From Betaproteobacteria bacterium (GTDB taxonomy: Bacteria; Pseudomonadota; Gammaproteobacteria; Burkholderiales; Rhodocyclaceae): DNA of 64,000 bases. The stretch covers positions 109,576 to 173,575 of the forward strand of contig WQYQ01000005.1 in assembly GCA_009781175.1 (NCBI GenBank), given 5' to 3'. Positions 8,796 to 17,475 of the stretch are shown piece by piece. The position numbers and the translations under genes are program-made. The notes below the pieces were generated by a model, which was not told the DNA's origin, ran no database searches, and was given only the letters and a program-made list of their open reading frames with translations. How positions within the stretch are numbered: the first letter of the stretch is position 1; the number at the start of each line of letters is the position of its first letter.

Positions 8796-10232
8796 TTAAG
8801 CCGCGTGCTGCACGATCAAACGCTTGACCGCATCGACATCGGCATCAACGACTTCGACACGCTGCGGGAGCGCTTCGATTCCACGCAGCGCGGCCGGACG
8901 TTCCGGTTCGCGCCCCAAAGCTTCCCGAATTGTCGCTTCGAATTTCGCCGGCTGAGCGGTTTCGAGCACGATCATCGGCACGCCGGGTTTCCTGTGCGCT
9001 TGCGCCACTTTGAGGCCGTCCGCGGTGTGCGTGTCGATCATGACGCCGAAACGCTCGAAGCAATCGCGAATCGTCGCCAGCCGATCGGCATGGCTGCTCG
9101 ACCCCGACACGAAACCGTAAGCGGCGATCCGGGCAAAATCCGGCGTGCCCGAAAGGTCGAAGCTACCGCCCGCATCCACTTGAGCCCACAACTCACGCAG
9201 TTTTTCCGCATCCCTACCCAATAGATCAAAGACGAAACGCTCGAAATTTGAGGCTTTCGAAATATCCATCGAAGGGCTTGAGGTCGCGAAGGTTTCGCTT
9301 GTTTTACGCGGACGATAAACGCCGCTGCGGAAGAACTCGTCGAGCACATTGTTTTCGTTCGTCGCCAATATGAGCTGATCGATCGGCAGGCCCATCATGC
9401 GTGCGATATGGCCTGCGCAGATGTTGCCGAAGTTGCCCGACGGGACCGCAAACGAAACCTTTTCCGACGATTCGCGCGTGGCGGCGAAATACGCCTTGAA
9501 GTAGTAGACCACCTGCGCCGAAACGCGCGCCCAGTTGATCGAATTAACCGTCCCGATCGCATAACGGCGCTTGAATTCGAGATCGTTTGACACCGCTTTC
9601 ACGATGTCCTGTGCATCGTCGAACATGCCGCGCACTGCGATATTGAAGATGTTTGTGTCTTGCAGCGAGTACATCTGCGCACGCTGGAAATTGCTCATCT
9701 TGCCCCACGGCGAGAGCATGAAAACGCGGATGTGGTGCTTGCCGCGCATGGCGTACTCGGCCGCCGAGCCCGTATCGCCCGAGGTCGCGCCCAAAATATT
9801 GAGCGAACTCCCAGTCTGTTCAAGCGCATATTCGAACAGATTGCCGAGCAACTGCATGGCCATGTCTTTGAACGCCAGCGTCGGCCCATTCGAAAGTTCG
9901 AGCAGATGCAAGCCTGGTTCAAGCGTGCGCAGCGGCGCAATCTCCACGGTATTGGAATCCGCGCGCCCGTTGCAATACACGGCGGACGTGTAGGTGCGAT
10001 CGATCAAAGCCTTGAGCGTATCGGCCGGAATATCGTCGGCGAATTTCGAAAGAATCGCGAACGCCAGTTCCGCATAGCTCTTGCCGCGCAGCGCTTCAAG
10101 CTCCGCGCGGCTGAATTGCGGATAGCTTTCAGGCATCGCCAGCCCGCCATCCTCCATGAGGCCGCCGAGGAGAATGTCGAGAAAGCGCTTGGGCGCGGCC
10201 TGGCCGCGCGTCGAAACGTATTTCATGCTCAA
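8796..10232 (-). CDS. thrC: Threonine synthase
   Basis: ORF MKYVSTRGQAAPKRFLDILLGGLMEDGGLAMPE...SNGPTLAFKDMAMQLLG...ATSGDTGSAAEYAM. Confidence 0.97.
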   Translation of the reverse strand: MSMKYVSTRGQAAPKRFLDILLGGLMEDGGLAMPESYPQFSRAELEALRGKSYAELAFAILSKFADDIPADTLKALIDRTYTSAVYCNGRADSNTVEIAPLRTLEPGLHLLELSNGPTLAFKDMAMQLLGNLFEYALEQTGSSLNILGATSGDTGSAAEYAMRGKHHIRVFMLSPWGKMSNFQRAQMYSLQDTNIFNIAVRGMFDDAQDIVKAVSNDLEFKRRYAIGTVNSINWARVSAQVVYYFKAYFAATRESSEKVSFAVPSGNFGNICAGHIARMMGLPIDQLILATNENNVLDEFFRSGVYRPRKTSETFATSSPSMDISKASNFERFVFDLLGRDAEKLRELWAQVDAGGSFDLSGTPDFARIAAYGFVSGSSSHADRLATIRDCFERFGVMIDTHTADGLKVAQAHRKPGVPMIVLETAQPAKFEATIREALGREPERPAALRGIEALPQRVEVVDADVDAVKRLIVQHAA

Positions 10233-11542
10233 TTACCCAATTCTTCCATGCGGATCTTCGTCACCGTGCCATCGACCGTCGCAAGCTGTTCGATGCGCGC
10301 GATCGCGGCCAGCACGTCGCGTTCGAGAACCCGATGCGTCAACAGGATGATGCTGGTTTTGTCCTGGCCTTCGGGCGGTTCCTTCTGAATCATGGCTTCG
10401 ATCGAAATCGAATGATCAGCCAGAATCCGCGTGATGTCAGCCAACACACCGGCGCGATTCACCACTTGCAGGCGCAGATAGAACGCGGTTTCGACATCAC
10501 CGATCGGCAGGATCGGCAAATCGACGAGCTGGTCGGCCTGGAAGGCCAGATGTGGCACGCGGTGTTCCGGATCGGAGGTATGCATGCGCGTGACGTCGAC
10601 AAGATCCGCCACGACGGCGCTTGCCGTCGGTTCAACGCCCGCGCCGCGTCCGTAATAAAGCGTCTGCCCCACTGCGTCGCCTTTCACGAGCACGGCATTC
10701 ATCACGCCTTCGACGTTCGCGATCAACCTACGCTCGGGAACCAAGGTGGGATGCACGCGCAGCTCGACGCCACGCGGCGTGCGGCGCGTGATGCCGAGCA
10801 GCTTGATCCGATAGCCCAGTTCTTCGGCGTAGCTGATGTCTTCGCGCGTGAGTTTTGAAATACCTTCGACATGCGCTTTCTGGAACTGCATCGGAATGCC
10901 AAACGCGATCGCGCTCATGATCGTCAGCTTGTGCGCGGCGTCGACGCCTTCGACATCAAAGGTCGGATCGGCCTCCGCGTAGCCGAGCGCCTGCGCTTGC
11001 GCGAGTGCCGTTTCAAACGACAGGCCCTTGTCGCGCATTTCGCTCAGAATGTAATTCGTCGTGCCGTTGATGATACCGGCGAGCCATTCGATCCGATTCG
11101 CAGTCAAGCCTTCGCGCAGTGCCTTGATGATTGGAATGCCACCCGCCACTGCGGCTTCAAAAGCGACCATCACGCCTTTTTTCTGCGCCGCGGCGAAGAT
11201 TTCGTTGCCATGCAAGGCCAGCAGCGCCTTATTCGCCGTGACGACATGCTTGCCGTGCTCGATGGCCGCCAGCACAAGCTCTTTCGCCACCCCGTAACCA
11301 CCGATCAGTTCGATGACGATATCGATTTCGGGATCGCGCACGATATCCATCGCATCGGCGGTAACACGCGCTTTGTCGCCGACGATTTGCTGCGCGCGCG
11401 CGGTATCACGATCGGCCACGGCGGTAATCCGAATCGGGCGTCCTGCGCGACGGGTGATTTCTTCCTGGTTGCGCGACAACACCGTGAAAGTGCCGCCGCC
11501 TACAGTGCCAATGCCAAGCAGGCCAACGTTGATCGGTTTCAT
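10229..11542 (-). CDS. hom: Homoserine dehydrogenase
   Basis: MKPINVGLLGIGTVGGGTFTVLSRNQEEITRRAG...GGIPIIKALREGLTANRIEWLAGIINGTTNYIL plus C-terminal ACT domain; start 11542 preferred; 4-bp ATGA overlap with thrC. Confidence 0.96.
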   Translation of the reverse strand: MKPINVGLLGIGTVGGGTFTVLSRNQEEITRRAGRPIRITAVADRDTARAQQIVGDKARVTADAMDIVRDPEIDIVIELIGGYGVAKELVLAAIEHGKHVVTANKALLALHGNEIFAAAQKKGVMVAFEAAVAGGIPIIKALREGLTANRIEWLAGIINGTTNYILSEMRDKGLSFETALAQAQALGYAEADPTFDVEGVDAAHKLTIMSAIAFGIPMQFQKAHVEGISKLTREDISYAEELGYRIKLLGITRRTPRGVELRVHPTLVPERRLIANVEGVMNAVLVKGDAVGQTLYYGRGAGVEPTASAVVADLVDVTRMHTSDPEHRVPHLAFQADQLVDLPILPIGDVETAFYLRLQVVNRAGVLADITRILADHSISIEAMIQKEPPEGQDKTSIILLTHRVLERDVLAAIARIEQLATVDGTVTKIRMEELGN

Positions 11543-11991
11543 GAGAGCTGTTTCTTGAAATTGAAAGAAGTGATGATGAAGCCTTCGCGGAAGTAGAAGC
11601 GATGGGCGTTGGTGCGGTGCGTGCCGGAATCGAGCGCAATCGCATTGGCGCCGCTGTGGCGCGCTTCGTCGCCAAGCCAGGCGATGAGCGCCCGGCCGAC
11701 ACCCTGAGAGCGGCATGCTTCATCCGTCACCAAGTCGTCGACGTAAAACTTGAGTCCGCTGAAGGTATCCGGGTAGATCCGCCAGACCGCCAAACCTAAC
11801 ACGCGCGACGCATCCGTCGCGACGACCATCTGCGCGCCGCCAGCGAAAATCCGCTGCATCTGCGCCGCGTAGTCAGGCTGCAAGCCAGGGCGAAGCTGAC
11901 GGTGCACGCTTTCGGCCTTGCTCAGCCATTCGCCTGCAATAACCTCACCCTCGGGCGCTGTAATACGGATAAGTTGCGGATGCTCAGGCAT
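11539..11991 (-). CDS. GNAT family N-acetyltransferase
   Basis: ORF with YVDDLVTDEACRSQGVGRALIAWLGDEARHSGANAIALDSGTHRTNAHRFYFREGF; overlaps hom start by 4 bp. Confidence 0.9.
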   Translation of the reverse strand: MPEHPQLIRITAPEGEVIAGEWLSKAESVHRQLRPGLQPDYAAQMQRIFAGGAQMVVATDASRVLGLAVWRIYPDTFSGLKFYVDDLVTDEACRSQGVGRALIAWLGDEARHSGANAIALDSGTHRTNAHRFYFREGFIITSFNFKKQLS

Positions 11992-13285
11992 GCGACCTCC
12001 GGTAGCCTTCGAGGAAGCGCGCGATTCTGCCGATGGCCTCGGTCAGATCTTCCTCGTAGGGAAGGAAGACGACGCGGAAGTGATCGGGGCGCGGCCAGTT
12101 GAAGCCCGAGCCCTGCACCAGCAACACTCTTTCCGCTTCGAGCAATTCGAGAATGAATTGCTGATCGTTCTCGATCGGATAGAGCTTCGGATCGAGCCGT
12201 GGGAACAGGTAGAGCGAAGCTTTTGGCTTCACGCAAGTGACGCCCGGAATTTCGGTCAGAAGTTTCCAGGCCAGGTCGCGCTGACGCGTCAAACGGCCAT
12301 TCGGCGCAACAAGATCATTGATACTTTGATAGCCGCCGAGCGCGGTCTGAATCGCAAGTTGCCCCGGCGTGTTCGAACACAGACGCATCGAGGCCAGCAT
12401 ATTGAGGCCCTCGACGTAATCCTTGGCGCGACGCTTGTCGCCGGAGACCACCATCCAGCCCGAGCGGTAACCGCAAGAGCGGTAATTTTTCGAAAGACCG
12501 TTGAAGGTTACGAACAACACATCGTCGGCCAACGAAGCAATGCTCACATGCTCGTTGCCGTCGAACAATGTCTTGTCGTAAATCTCATCGGCGAATACGA
12601 TCAGTTGATGCTGCCGCGCCAGCTCGACAATCTGTTCGAGCACTTCGCGCGGATACAAGGCACCCGTCGGGTTGTTCGGATTGATGACGACGACGGCTTT
12701 CGTATTCGGCGTGATCTTGCGCCGCATATCTTCGATGTCGGGCATCCAATCGGACTGCTCATCGCACATGTAGTGCACCGGGCTGCCGCCGGACAGCGAG
12801 ACGGCCGCCGTGTAAAGCGGATAATCGGGCGCGGGCAGCAGCACTTCGTCGCCGTTGTTCAGCAGCGCGTTCATCGCCATGACGATCAGTTCGGATGCGC
12901 CATTGCCAATATAAATGTCCTCGATCGTCACACCCGCGATCTGCTTTTGCTGCGTGTAGTGCATGATCGCCTTGCGCGGTGCGAACAAGCCTTTCGAGTC
13001 GGTGTAACCCGCGGCATCCGGCAGATTGCGGATCATGTCCTGCACGATCTCTTCCGGCGGCTCAAGCCCGAATACAGCGAGATTGCCGATATTGAGCTTG
13101 ATGATTTTGTGCCCTTCTTCCTCCATCTGCTTGGCCCGTTCCAATACCGGGCCGCGGATGTCATAGCAAACATTGGCAAGCTTGGCCGATTTTTTGACCG
13201 GACGCGCGCTACGGCCGGCAGACGTAATTTCGGTGCTCGATTCGCTCGGAGAAGATAGCCGCGCCACTTTACTGCCACTCATCAT
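11984..13285 (-). CDS. alaA: Alanine aminotransferase-type pyridoxal-phosphate enzyme
   Basis: ORF with YDIRGPVLERAKQMEEEGHKIIKLNIGNLAVFGLEPPEEIVQDMI...INPNNPTGALYPREVLEQIVELARQH...FNGLSKNYRSCGYRSGW. Confidence 0.92.
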   Translation of the reverse strand: MMSGSKVARLSSPSESSTEITSAGRSARPVKKSAKLANVCYDIRGPVLERAKQMEEEGHKIIKLNIGNLAVFGLEPPEEIVQDMIRNLPDAAGYTDSKGLFAPRKAIMHYTQQKQIAGVTIEDIYIGNGASELIVMAMNALLNNGDEVLLPAPDYPLYTAAVSLSGGSPVHYMCDEQSDWMPDIEDMRRKITPNTKAVVVINPNNPTGALYPREVLEQIVELARQHQLIVFADEIYDKTLFDGNEHVSIASLADDVLFVTFNGLSKNYRSCGYRSGWMVVSGDKRRAKDYVEGLNMLASMRLCSNTPGQLAIQTALGGYQSINDLVAPNGRLTRQRDLAWKLLTEIPGVTCVKPKASLYLFPRLDPKLYPIENDQQFILELLEAERVLLVQGSGFNWPRPDHFRVVFLPYEEDLTEAIGRIARFLEGYRRSHA

Positions 13286-13381
13286 CAGACCTCGCCGCTT
13301 GGAAAGCCCTGCCCGCCGCAATGCGAGCAAGAAAATCAAAAGGTTATAATCCTATCACTCCCGCCGTTTCCATATTGCAGC

Positions 13382-13756
13382 ATGAAACTTCACCTCGATC
13401 AGGCTTCTGGGATGAACATTATCACCGGACATGGGCCAGGCTTCGTCGCCATCAACGGCCAAGTCAAAGGCCAAGGACTTGTCGTCACGCACGACGCCTT
13501 GATCGAACCGTGGGGTGAACTGGGTTTCGAAGCGCTCGACGAAACTGCATTCGCAGTCGTCGCAAAGCTCGGGACAAGCATCACCTTGATTGGAACCGGC
13601 AAACGCCAACGCTTTCCGAGTGTGGCGCTTTTGCGCCCCTTGATCGAATCCAAACGCGGTTTCGAAATCATGGATACCGCCGCGGCTTGTCGCACATACA
13701 ACATTCTGGTTGCCGAAGGCCGCAGTGTGGCTGCGGCTTTAATCATCGAGCCTTAA
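13382..13756 (+). CDS. Mth938-like (DUF498/NDUFAF3-type) domain protein
   Basis: ORF MKLHLDQASGMNIITGHGPGFVAINGQVKGQGLVVTHDALIEPWG...IGTGKRQRFPSVALLRPLIESKRGFEIMDTAAACRTYNILVAEGRSVAAALI. Confidence 0.9.
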   Translation: MKLHLDQASGMNIITGHGPGFVAINGQVKGQGLVVTHDALIEPWGELGFEALDETAFAVVAKLGTSITLIGTGKRQRFPSVALLRPLIESKRGFEIMDTAAACRTYNILVAEGRSVAAALIIEP

Positions 13757-13828
13757 AGCACGGACCTCCGGCGTTGCAGTCGCGGATCGGGTCGGCTACG
13801 CTTGGCCGACTCAATCATGGAGAAAACG

Positions 13829-14284
13829 ATGCTCGGCACCCCCGCCCCGGAAATTTCCCTGCCTGCCACAGGCGACAAAACAATTTCGTTATCGGCACTG
13901 CACGGCCACCCCGTCGTGGTTTATTTTTACCCCAAGGACAACACGCCGGGCTGCACACGCGAAGGCGAACAGTTCCGCGATCTTCACGCGGAATTCGCCG
14001 AACTTGGATGCGTTATCCTCGGCATTTCGCGCGACAGCATAAAATCGCACGAAAACTTCAAAAGCAAAATGAGCTTCCCGTTCGATCTGTTGTCGGACAC
14101 GGAAGAAGCCGCCTGCCAAGCCTACGGCGTGATCAAGATGAAAAACATGTACGGCAAGCAGGTTCGCGGTATCGAACGCAGCACCTTCGTCATCGACGCG
14201 CACGGCGTGCTGCGCAAAGAATGGCGCGGGGTAAAGATTCCCGACCACGCGCAGGAAGTGCTCAAGGCCGTCGCTTCACTCTGA
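13829..14284 (+). CDS. bcp: Thioredoxin-dependent peroxiredoxin BCP family
   Basis: MLGTPAPEISLPATGDKTISLSALHGHPVVVYFYPKDNTPGCTREGEQFRDLHAEF; GGAG upstream of ATG 13829. Confidence 0.95.
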   Translation: MLGTPAPEISLPATGDKTISLSALHGHPVVVYFYPKDNTPGCTREGEQFRDLHAEFAELGCVILGISRDSIKSHENFKSKMSFPFDLLSDTEEAACQAYGVIKMKNMYGKQVRGIERSTFVIDAHGVLRKEWRGVKIPDHAQEVLKAVASL

Positions 14285-14316
14285 TTCTTTCCCCTCTAGC
14301 TTAAAAAGACTCTCTG

Positions 14317-15744
14317 ATGACACAGACTCAGCGTCCCGCCAAACCCGCCGCAAAAACCAAACTCTTCGTCCTCGACACCAATGTGCTAATGCACGATCCG
14401 ACGTGCTTATACCGCTTCGAGGAACACGACGTTTTCATCCCGATCCAAACCCTGGAGGAACTCGACGGCCATAAAAAGGGCATGTCCGAAGTCGCCCGCA
14501 ACGCGCGCCAGGCCAGCCGGACGATGGATGAAATCGTGTCGACTTCGGAAGAAGGCATCGTCACCGGCTTCGATCTGTGCGAGCCGTCGCACAAAATGGC
14601 GACGGGACGGCTGTTTCTGCAATCGGAAGCGATTCCGAATGAATTGCCGGTCAACGTTCCGACCGCCAAGGCGGACAATCAAATCCTGGCGGTGGTGCAT
14701 TACCTGCACAAAAAATTTCCCAAGCGTCCGGTGATCCTCGTTTCGAAGGACATCAACATGCGCATCAAGGCGCGCGCGATGGACCTTGAGGCGCAGGATT
14801 ACTTCAACGACAAAGTCCTCGAAGATACCGACCTGCTCTACAGCGGAGTGCGCGAACTGCCGGCGAACTTCTGGGACGAGCACGCCAAGGATATGGAGTC
14901 GTGGAAGGAAAACGGACGCACCTACTATCGGCTGCGCGGCCCGCTCGCATCGAATTTGCTGATTAACGAATTCGTCTATCAGGAAGGCGAAAAGCCGCTT
15001 TACGCCTGGGTCAAGGATCGCGACGGCCCGGCGGTCGTCCTCGAAACCCTGATCGACTTCAGTCACCAAAAAAACAATGTCTGGGGAATCGTCGCGCGTA
15101 ATCGGGAACAGAATTTCGCGCTCAATCTGCTGATGAATCCCGAAGTGGATTTTGTCTCTCTGCTTGGCCAGGCGGGCACCGGAAAAACTTTATTGACGCT
15201 TGCAGCCGGGCTTACGCAAGTGCTCGAAACCAAGCGCTACAGTGAAATCATCGCCACGCGCGTGACCGTGCCGGTCGGCGAGGACATCGGCTTTCTGCCG
15301 GGTACGGAAGAGGAAAAAATGGCGCCGTGGATGGGCGCGCTTGAGGACAACCTCGATGTGCTCAACGGAAATGGCGAAGAAGGCGGACATTACGGCGGCG
15401 ATTGGGGACGCGCCGCCACGCGCGATTTGATCCGCACGCGGATCAAAATCAAAAGCTTGAATTTCATGCGCGGTCGCACCTTCATCAACAAATTTCTCAT
15501 TATCGATGAAGCGCAGAATTTGACGTCGAAGCAAATGAAAACCCTGATTACGCGCGCCGGTCCCGGCACGAAAGTCGTCTGCCTCGGCAATATCTCGCAG
15601 ATCGACACGCCTTATCTGACCGAAGGCAGTTCCGGCTTGACCTATGTAGTGGACCGCTTCAAAGGCTGGCCGCACAACGGCCACGTTACATTGCAGCGCG
15701 GCGAGCGCTCGCGCCTGGCCGATTGGGCTGGCGAAGTGCTATGA
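14317..15744 (+). CDS. PhoH family protein (PIN domain + PhoH ATPase)
   Basis: LFVLDTNVLMHDPTCLYRFEEHDVFIPIQTLEELDGHKKG (PIN) and LLGQAGTGKTLLTLAAGLTQV...FLIIDEAQNLTSKQMKTLITRAGPGTKVVCLGN. Confidence 0.96.
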   Translation: MTQTQRPAKPAAKTKLFVLDTNVLMHDPTCLYRFEEHDVFIPIQTLEELDGHKKGMSEVARNARQASRTMDEIVSTSEEGIVTGFDLCEPSHKMATGRLFLQSEAIPNELPVNVPTAKADNQILAVVHYLHKKFPKRPVILVSKDINMRIKARAMDLEAQDYFNDKVLEDTDLLYSGVRELPANFWDEHAKDMESWKENGRTYYRLRGPLASNLLINEFVYQEGEKPLYAWVKDRDGPAVVLETLIDFSHQKNNVWGIVARNREQNFALNLLMNPEVDFVSLLGQAGTGKTLLTLAAGLTQVLETKRYSEIIATRVTVPVGEDIGFLPGTEEEKMAPWMGALEDNLDVLNGNGEEGGHYGGDWGRAATRDLIRTRIKIKSLNFMRGRTFINKFLIIDEAQNLTSKQMKTLITRAGPGTKVVCLGNISQIDTPYLTEGSSGLTYVVDRFKGWPHNGHVTLQRGERSRLADWAGEVL

Positions 15745-16049
15745 CCGGATCGCCCGAGCCAAATTCGACCGAGGCCAAGCAACATTGGCGCAAAACCTTG
15801 CTGACGACCTCGGTCCTGCTCATACTTTGGCTGCTTGTCACGCTAATCACCAGTCTCGCGCCGAAACAACTCAATCAGTGGAGCATCCTCGGCTTTCCTT
15901 TGGGTTTTTACCTCGCTGCGCAAGGAACGCTTCTAATCTACCTTGCAATCATCGCGGTTCACACGATCCTGACCAATCGACTCGATCGGAAATATCAAGA
16001 ATCCTCGAAAACCACCAAAACCATCAAGCCGAAAGAGAAAAAGGAGTAA
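15741..16049 (+). CDS. DUF4212 protein (small subunit of a Na+/solute symporter)
   Basis: MTGSPEPNSTEAKQHWRKTLLTTSVLLILWLLVTLITSLAPKQLNQWSILGFPLGFYLAAQGTLLIYLAIIAVHTILTNRLDRKY; ATG overlaps phoH stop (ATGA). Confidence 0.85.
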   Translation: MTGSPEPNSTEAKQHWRKTLLTTSVLLILWLLVTLITSLAPKQLNQWSILGFPLGFYLAAQGTLLIYLAIIAVHTILTNRLDRKYQESSKTTKTIKPKEKKE

Positions 16050-16153
16050 AAATCCTCATTCTGTTGTATTCATACGTAGGAGACGTTGAAAAGTTCCCTC
16101 CTTCAATGTAATCAATGATTAACATGCGTGGAGGTGCCCGATATAATGCGCGG

Positions 16154-16723
16154 ATGAAAAAAGCCGGTTATCTCTGGGCGCTGCTGTTTGGCGCGTGTGT
16201 TCTTACCGCGCATGCCGAACCACCTGAAGCCGACCCCGCCCCTGCTTCCGATCCTGAAGTAAGTGCTAGCCTTCCTTTTACAGAGAGCTTGCTTCAGCGT
16301 GCGGCGTCCCATGTGGATGGCCTTCTCAATTCCAGCCTTCAATACCTTGGCATCCCCTATCGTTTTGGGGGTACGACAGCCGAGAACGGTTTCGATTGCA
16401 GCGGCTTAATTCGCAGAGTGTTCAAGGACGCCTTGGGCCTGGACCTTCCCCGAACCGCTCGGGAAATGGCAGGGAGAGGCGAACGAATTTCTCGCAGTGA
16501 ATTGAAACCAGGCGATCTCGTATTTTTTCATACGATGCGCAGCGCTTTCAGCCATGTCGGTATTTACATCGGCGACAACCAATTTGTTCACTCACCCTCC
16601 AAAGGCGGGCGAGTTCGCATCGAGGACATGGACACTGCTTACTGGCGCAGCCGTTTTAACGGCGCGCGCCGTTTAGTGGATGAAACGAAACAGGCCGCTA
16701 TCTCCGATTCTTCGTTGCACTGA
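16154..16723 (+). CDS. Secreted NlpC/P60 (C40) peptidase
   Basis: Signal peptide MKKAGYLWALLFGACVLTAHA then YRFGGTTAENGFDCSGLIRRVFKDALGLDLPRTAREMAGRGERISRSELKPGDLVFFHT...HVGIYIGDNQFVHSPSKGGRVRIE. Confidence 0.94.
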   Translation: MKKAGYLWALLFGACVLTAHAEPPEADPAPASDPEVSASLPFTESLLQRAASHVDGLLNSSLQYLGIPYRFGGTTAENGFDCSGLIRRVFKDALGLDLPRTAREMAGRGERISRSELKPGDLVFFHTMRSAFSHVGIYIGDNQFVHSPSKGGRVRIEDMDTAYWRSRFNGARRLVDETKQAAISDSSLH

Positions 16724-16898
16724 GAACCTGTTCAGAATCTGTCGCAAGAGCCCGTAACGCCACGAATTTGGGGCGTCCTTACCGTCAATGGTTTTCTCGT
16801 TTGCGCTCGACTTGTGGCCAGCGGGGCGAAGAGCAGCGCATGAGCCCCGATCACGCTCAGTTGCCACACTCGTAGCAAGATTATGAACAGGTTCTGAG
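16720..16898. mobile_element. MITE-like element copy 1 (169 bp core 16725-16893, flanked by CTGAG on both sides)
   Basis: Terminal inverted repeats AACCTGTTCAGAATCT / AGATTATGAACAGGTT; no ORF; homologous to 34572-34776. Confidence 0.8.
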
Positions 16899-16914
16899 TC
16901 GCCGCCGCTCTTCT

Positions 16915-17214
16915 TCAAAAACTTGCCGCCTGATCGTCGCTGACTATCTTAGAGATTTCAAAAAGCTGCGTAGAGGCTTGCTCCAAGGCGGCAACCCGCT
17001 CCACAAGCATTTCCGAAATCAGCTGCATCATTTTATTGGCGCTCGGTGTAGTCGCCCGAAGCATATCGACTTGATTCTGCAGTAAACGCAAGCGAGCCTT
17101 GTATTCCGTGGGCACGGAATCAATATGCGCATCGATTGCCGCACGACGCGCCGCAACGAATTCAGCGGGATCGCTTTCGGAAAGACGATGCCATTCGTCA
17201 AAACTAAGGCTCAT
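16915..17214 (-). CDS. Small soluble protein, DUF3135-like
   Basis: ORF MSLSFDEWHRLSESDPAEFVAARRAAIDAHIDSVPTEYKARLRLLQNQVDMLR; resembles the FDEW..L...DP..F DUF3135 pattern from memory. Confidence 0.6.
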   Translation of the reverse strand: MSLSFDEWHRLSESDPAEFVAARRAAIDAHIDSVPTEYKARLRLLQNQVDMLRATTPSANKMMQLISEMLVERVAALEQASTQLFEISKIVSDDQAASF

Positions 17215-17362
17215 TCTGTGCTCCCTGAAACTTCTTAAATTGGTCCGCTGATTGCGCGGTGAGTTGGCGAAATCCTACGCTGGCACAGAAAGGCCGACCA
17301 TTAACCCTTTCACGGATCAATGCCGGCCGACGAGAAATTTATAACGGTGAGCCTGCTCAAAA

Positions 17363-17455
17363 ACCTAAAGTTTGAAGTTTCCCCGCCATAAATTTGGGGC
17401 GCCCAAAGCGCCCCATGAAGTTTGTCTTGCTGAGACCCCGCCATGCATGACGGGG
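17363..17455 (+). repeat. Palindromic intergenic repeat family copy, includes terminator-like hairpin
   Basis: AACCTAAAGTTTGAAGTTTCCCCGCCATAAATTTGGGGCGCCCAAAGCGCCCCATGAAGTTTGTCTTGCTGAGACCCCGCCATGCATGACGGGGTTTTT. Confidence 0.65.
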
Positions 17456-17475
17456 TTTTTACACTCAGCCCATTC

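Noticed and set aside
11918-13258. 446-aa plus-strand ORF
   Set aside because: Antisense of alaA, translation rich in Arg/His/Gln with no domain signature.
16673-16918. 81-aa minus-strand ORF
   Set aside because: Lies almost entirely in the MITE-like element; its SEPVHNLATS segment is just the translated terminal repeat.
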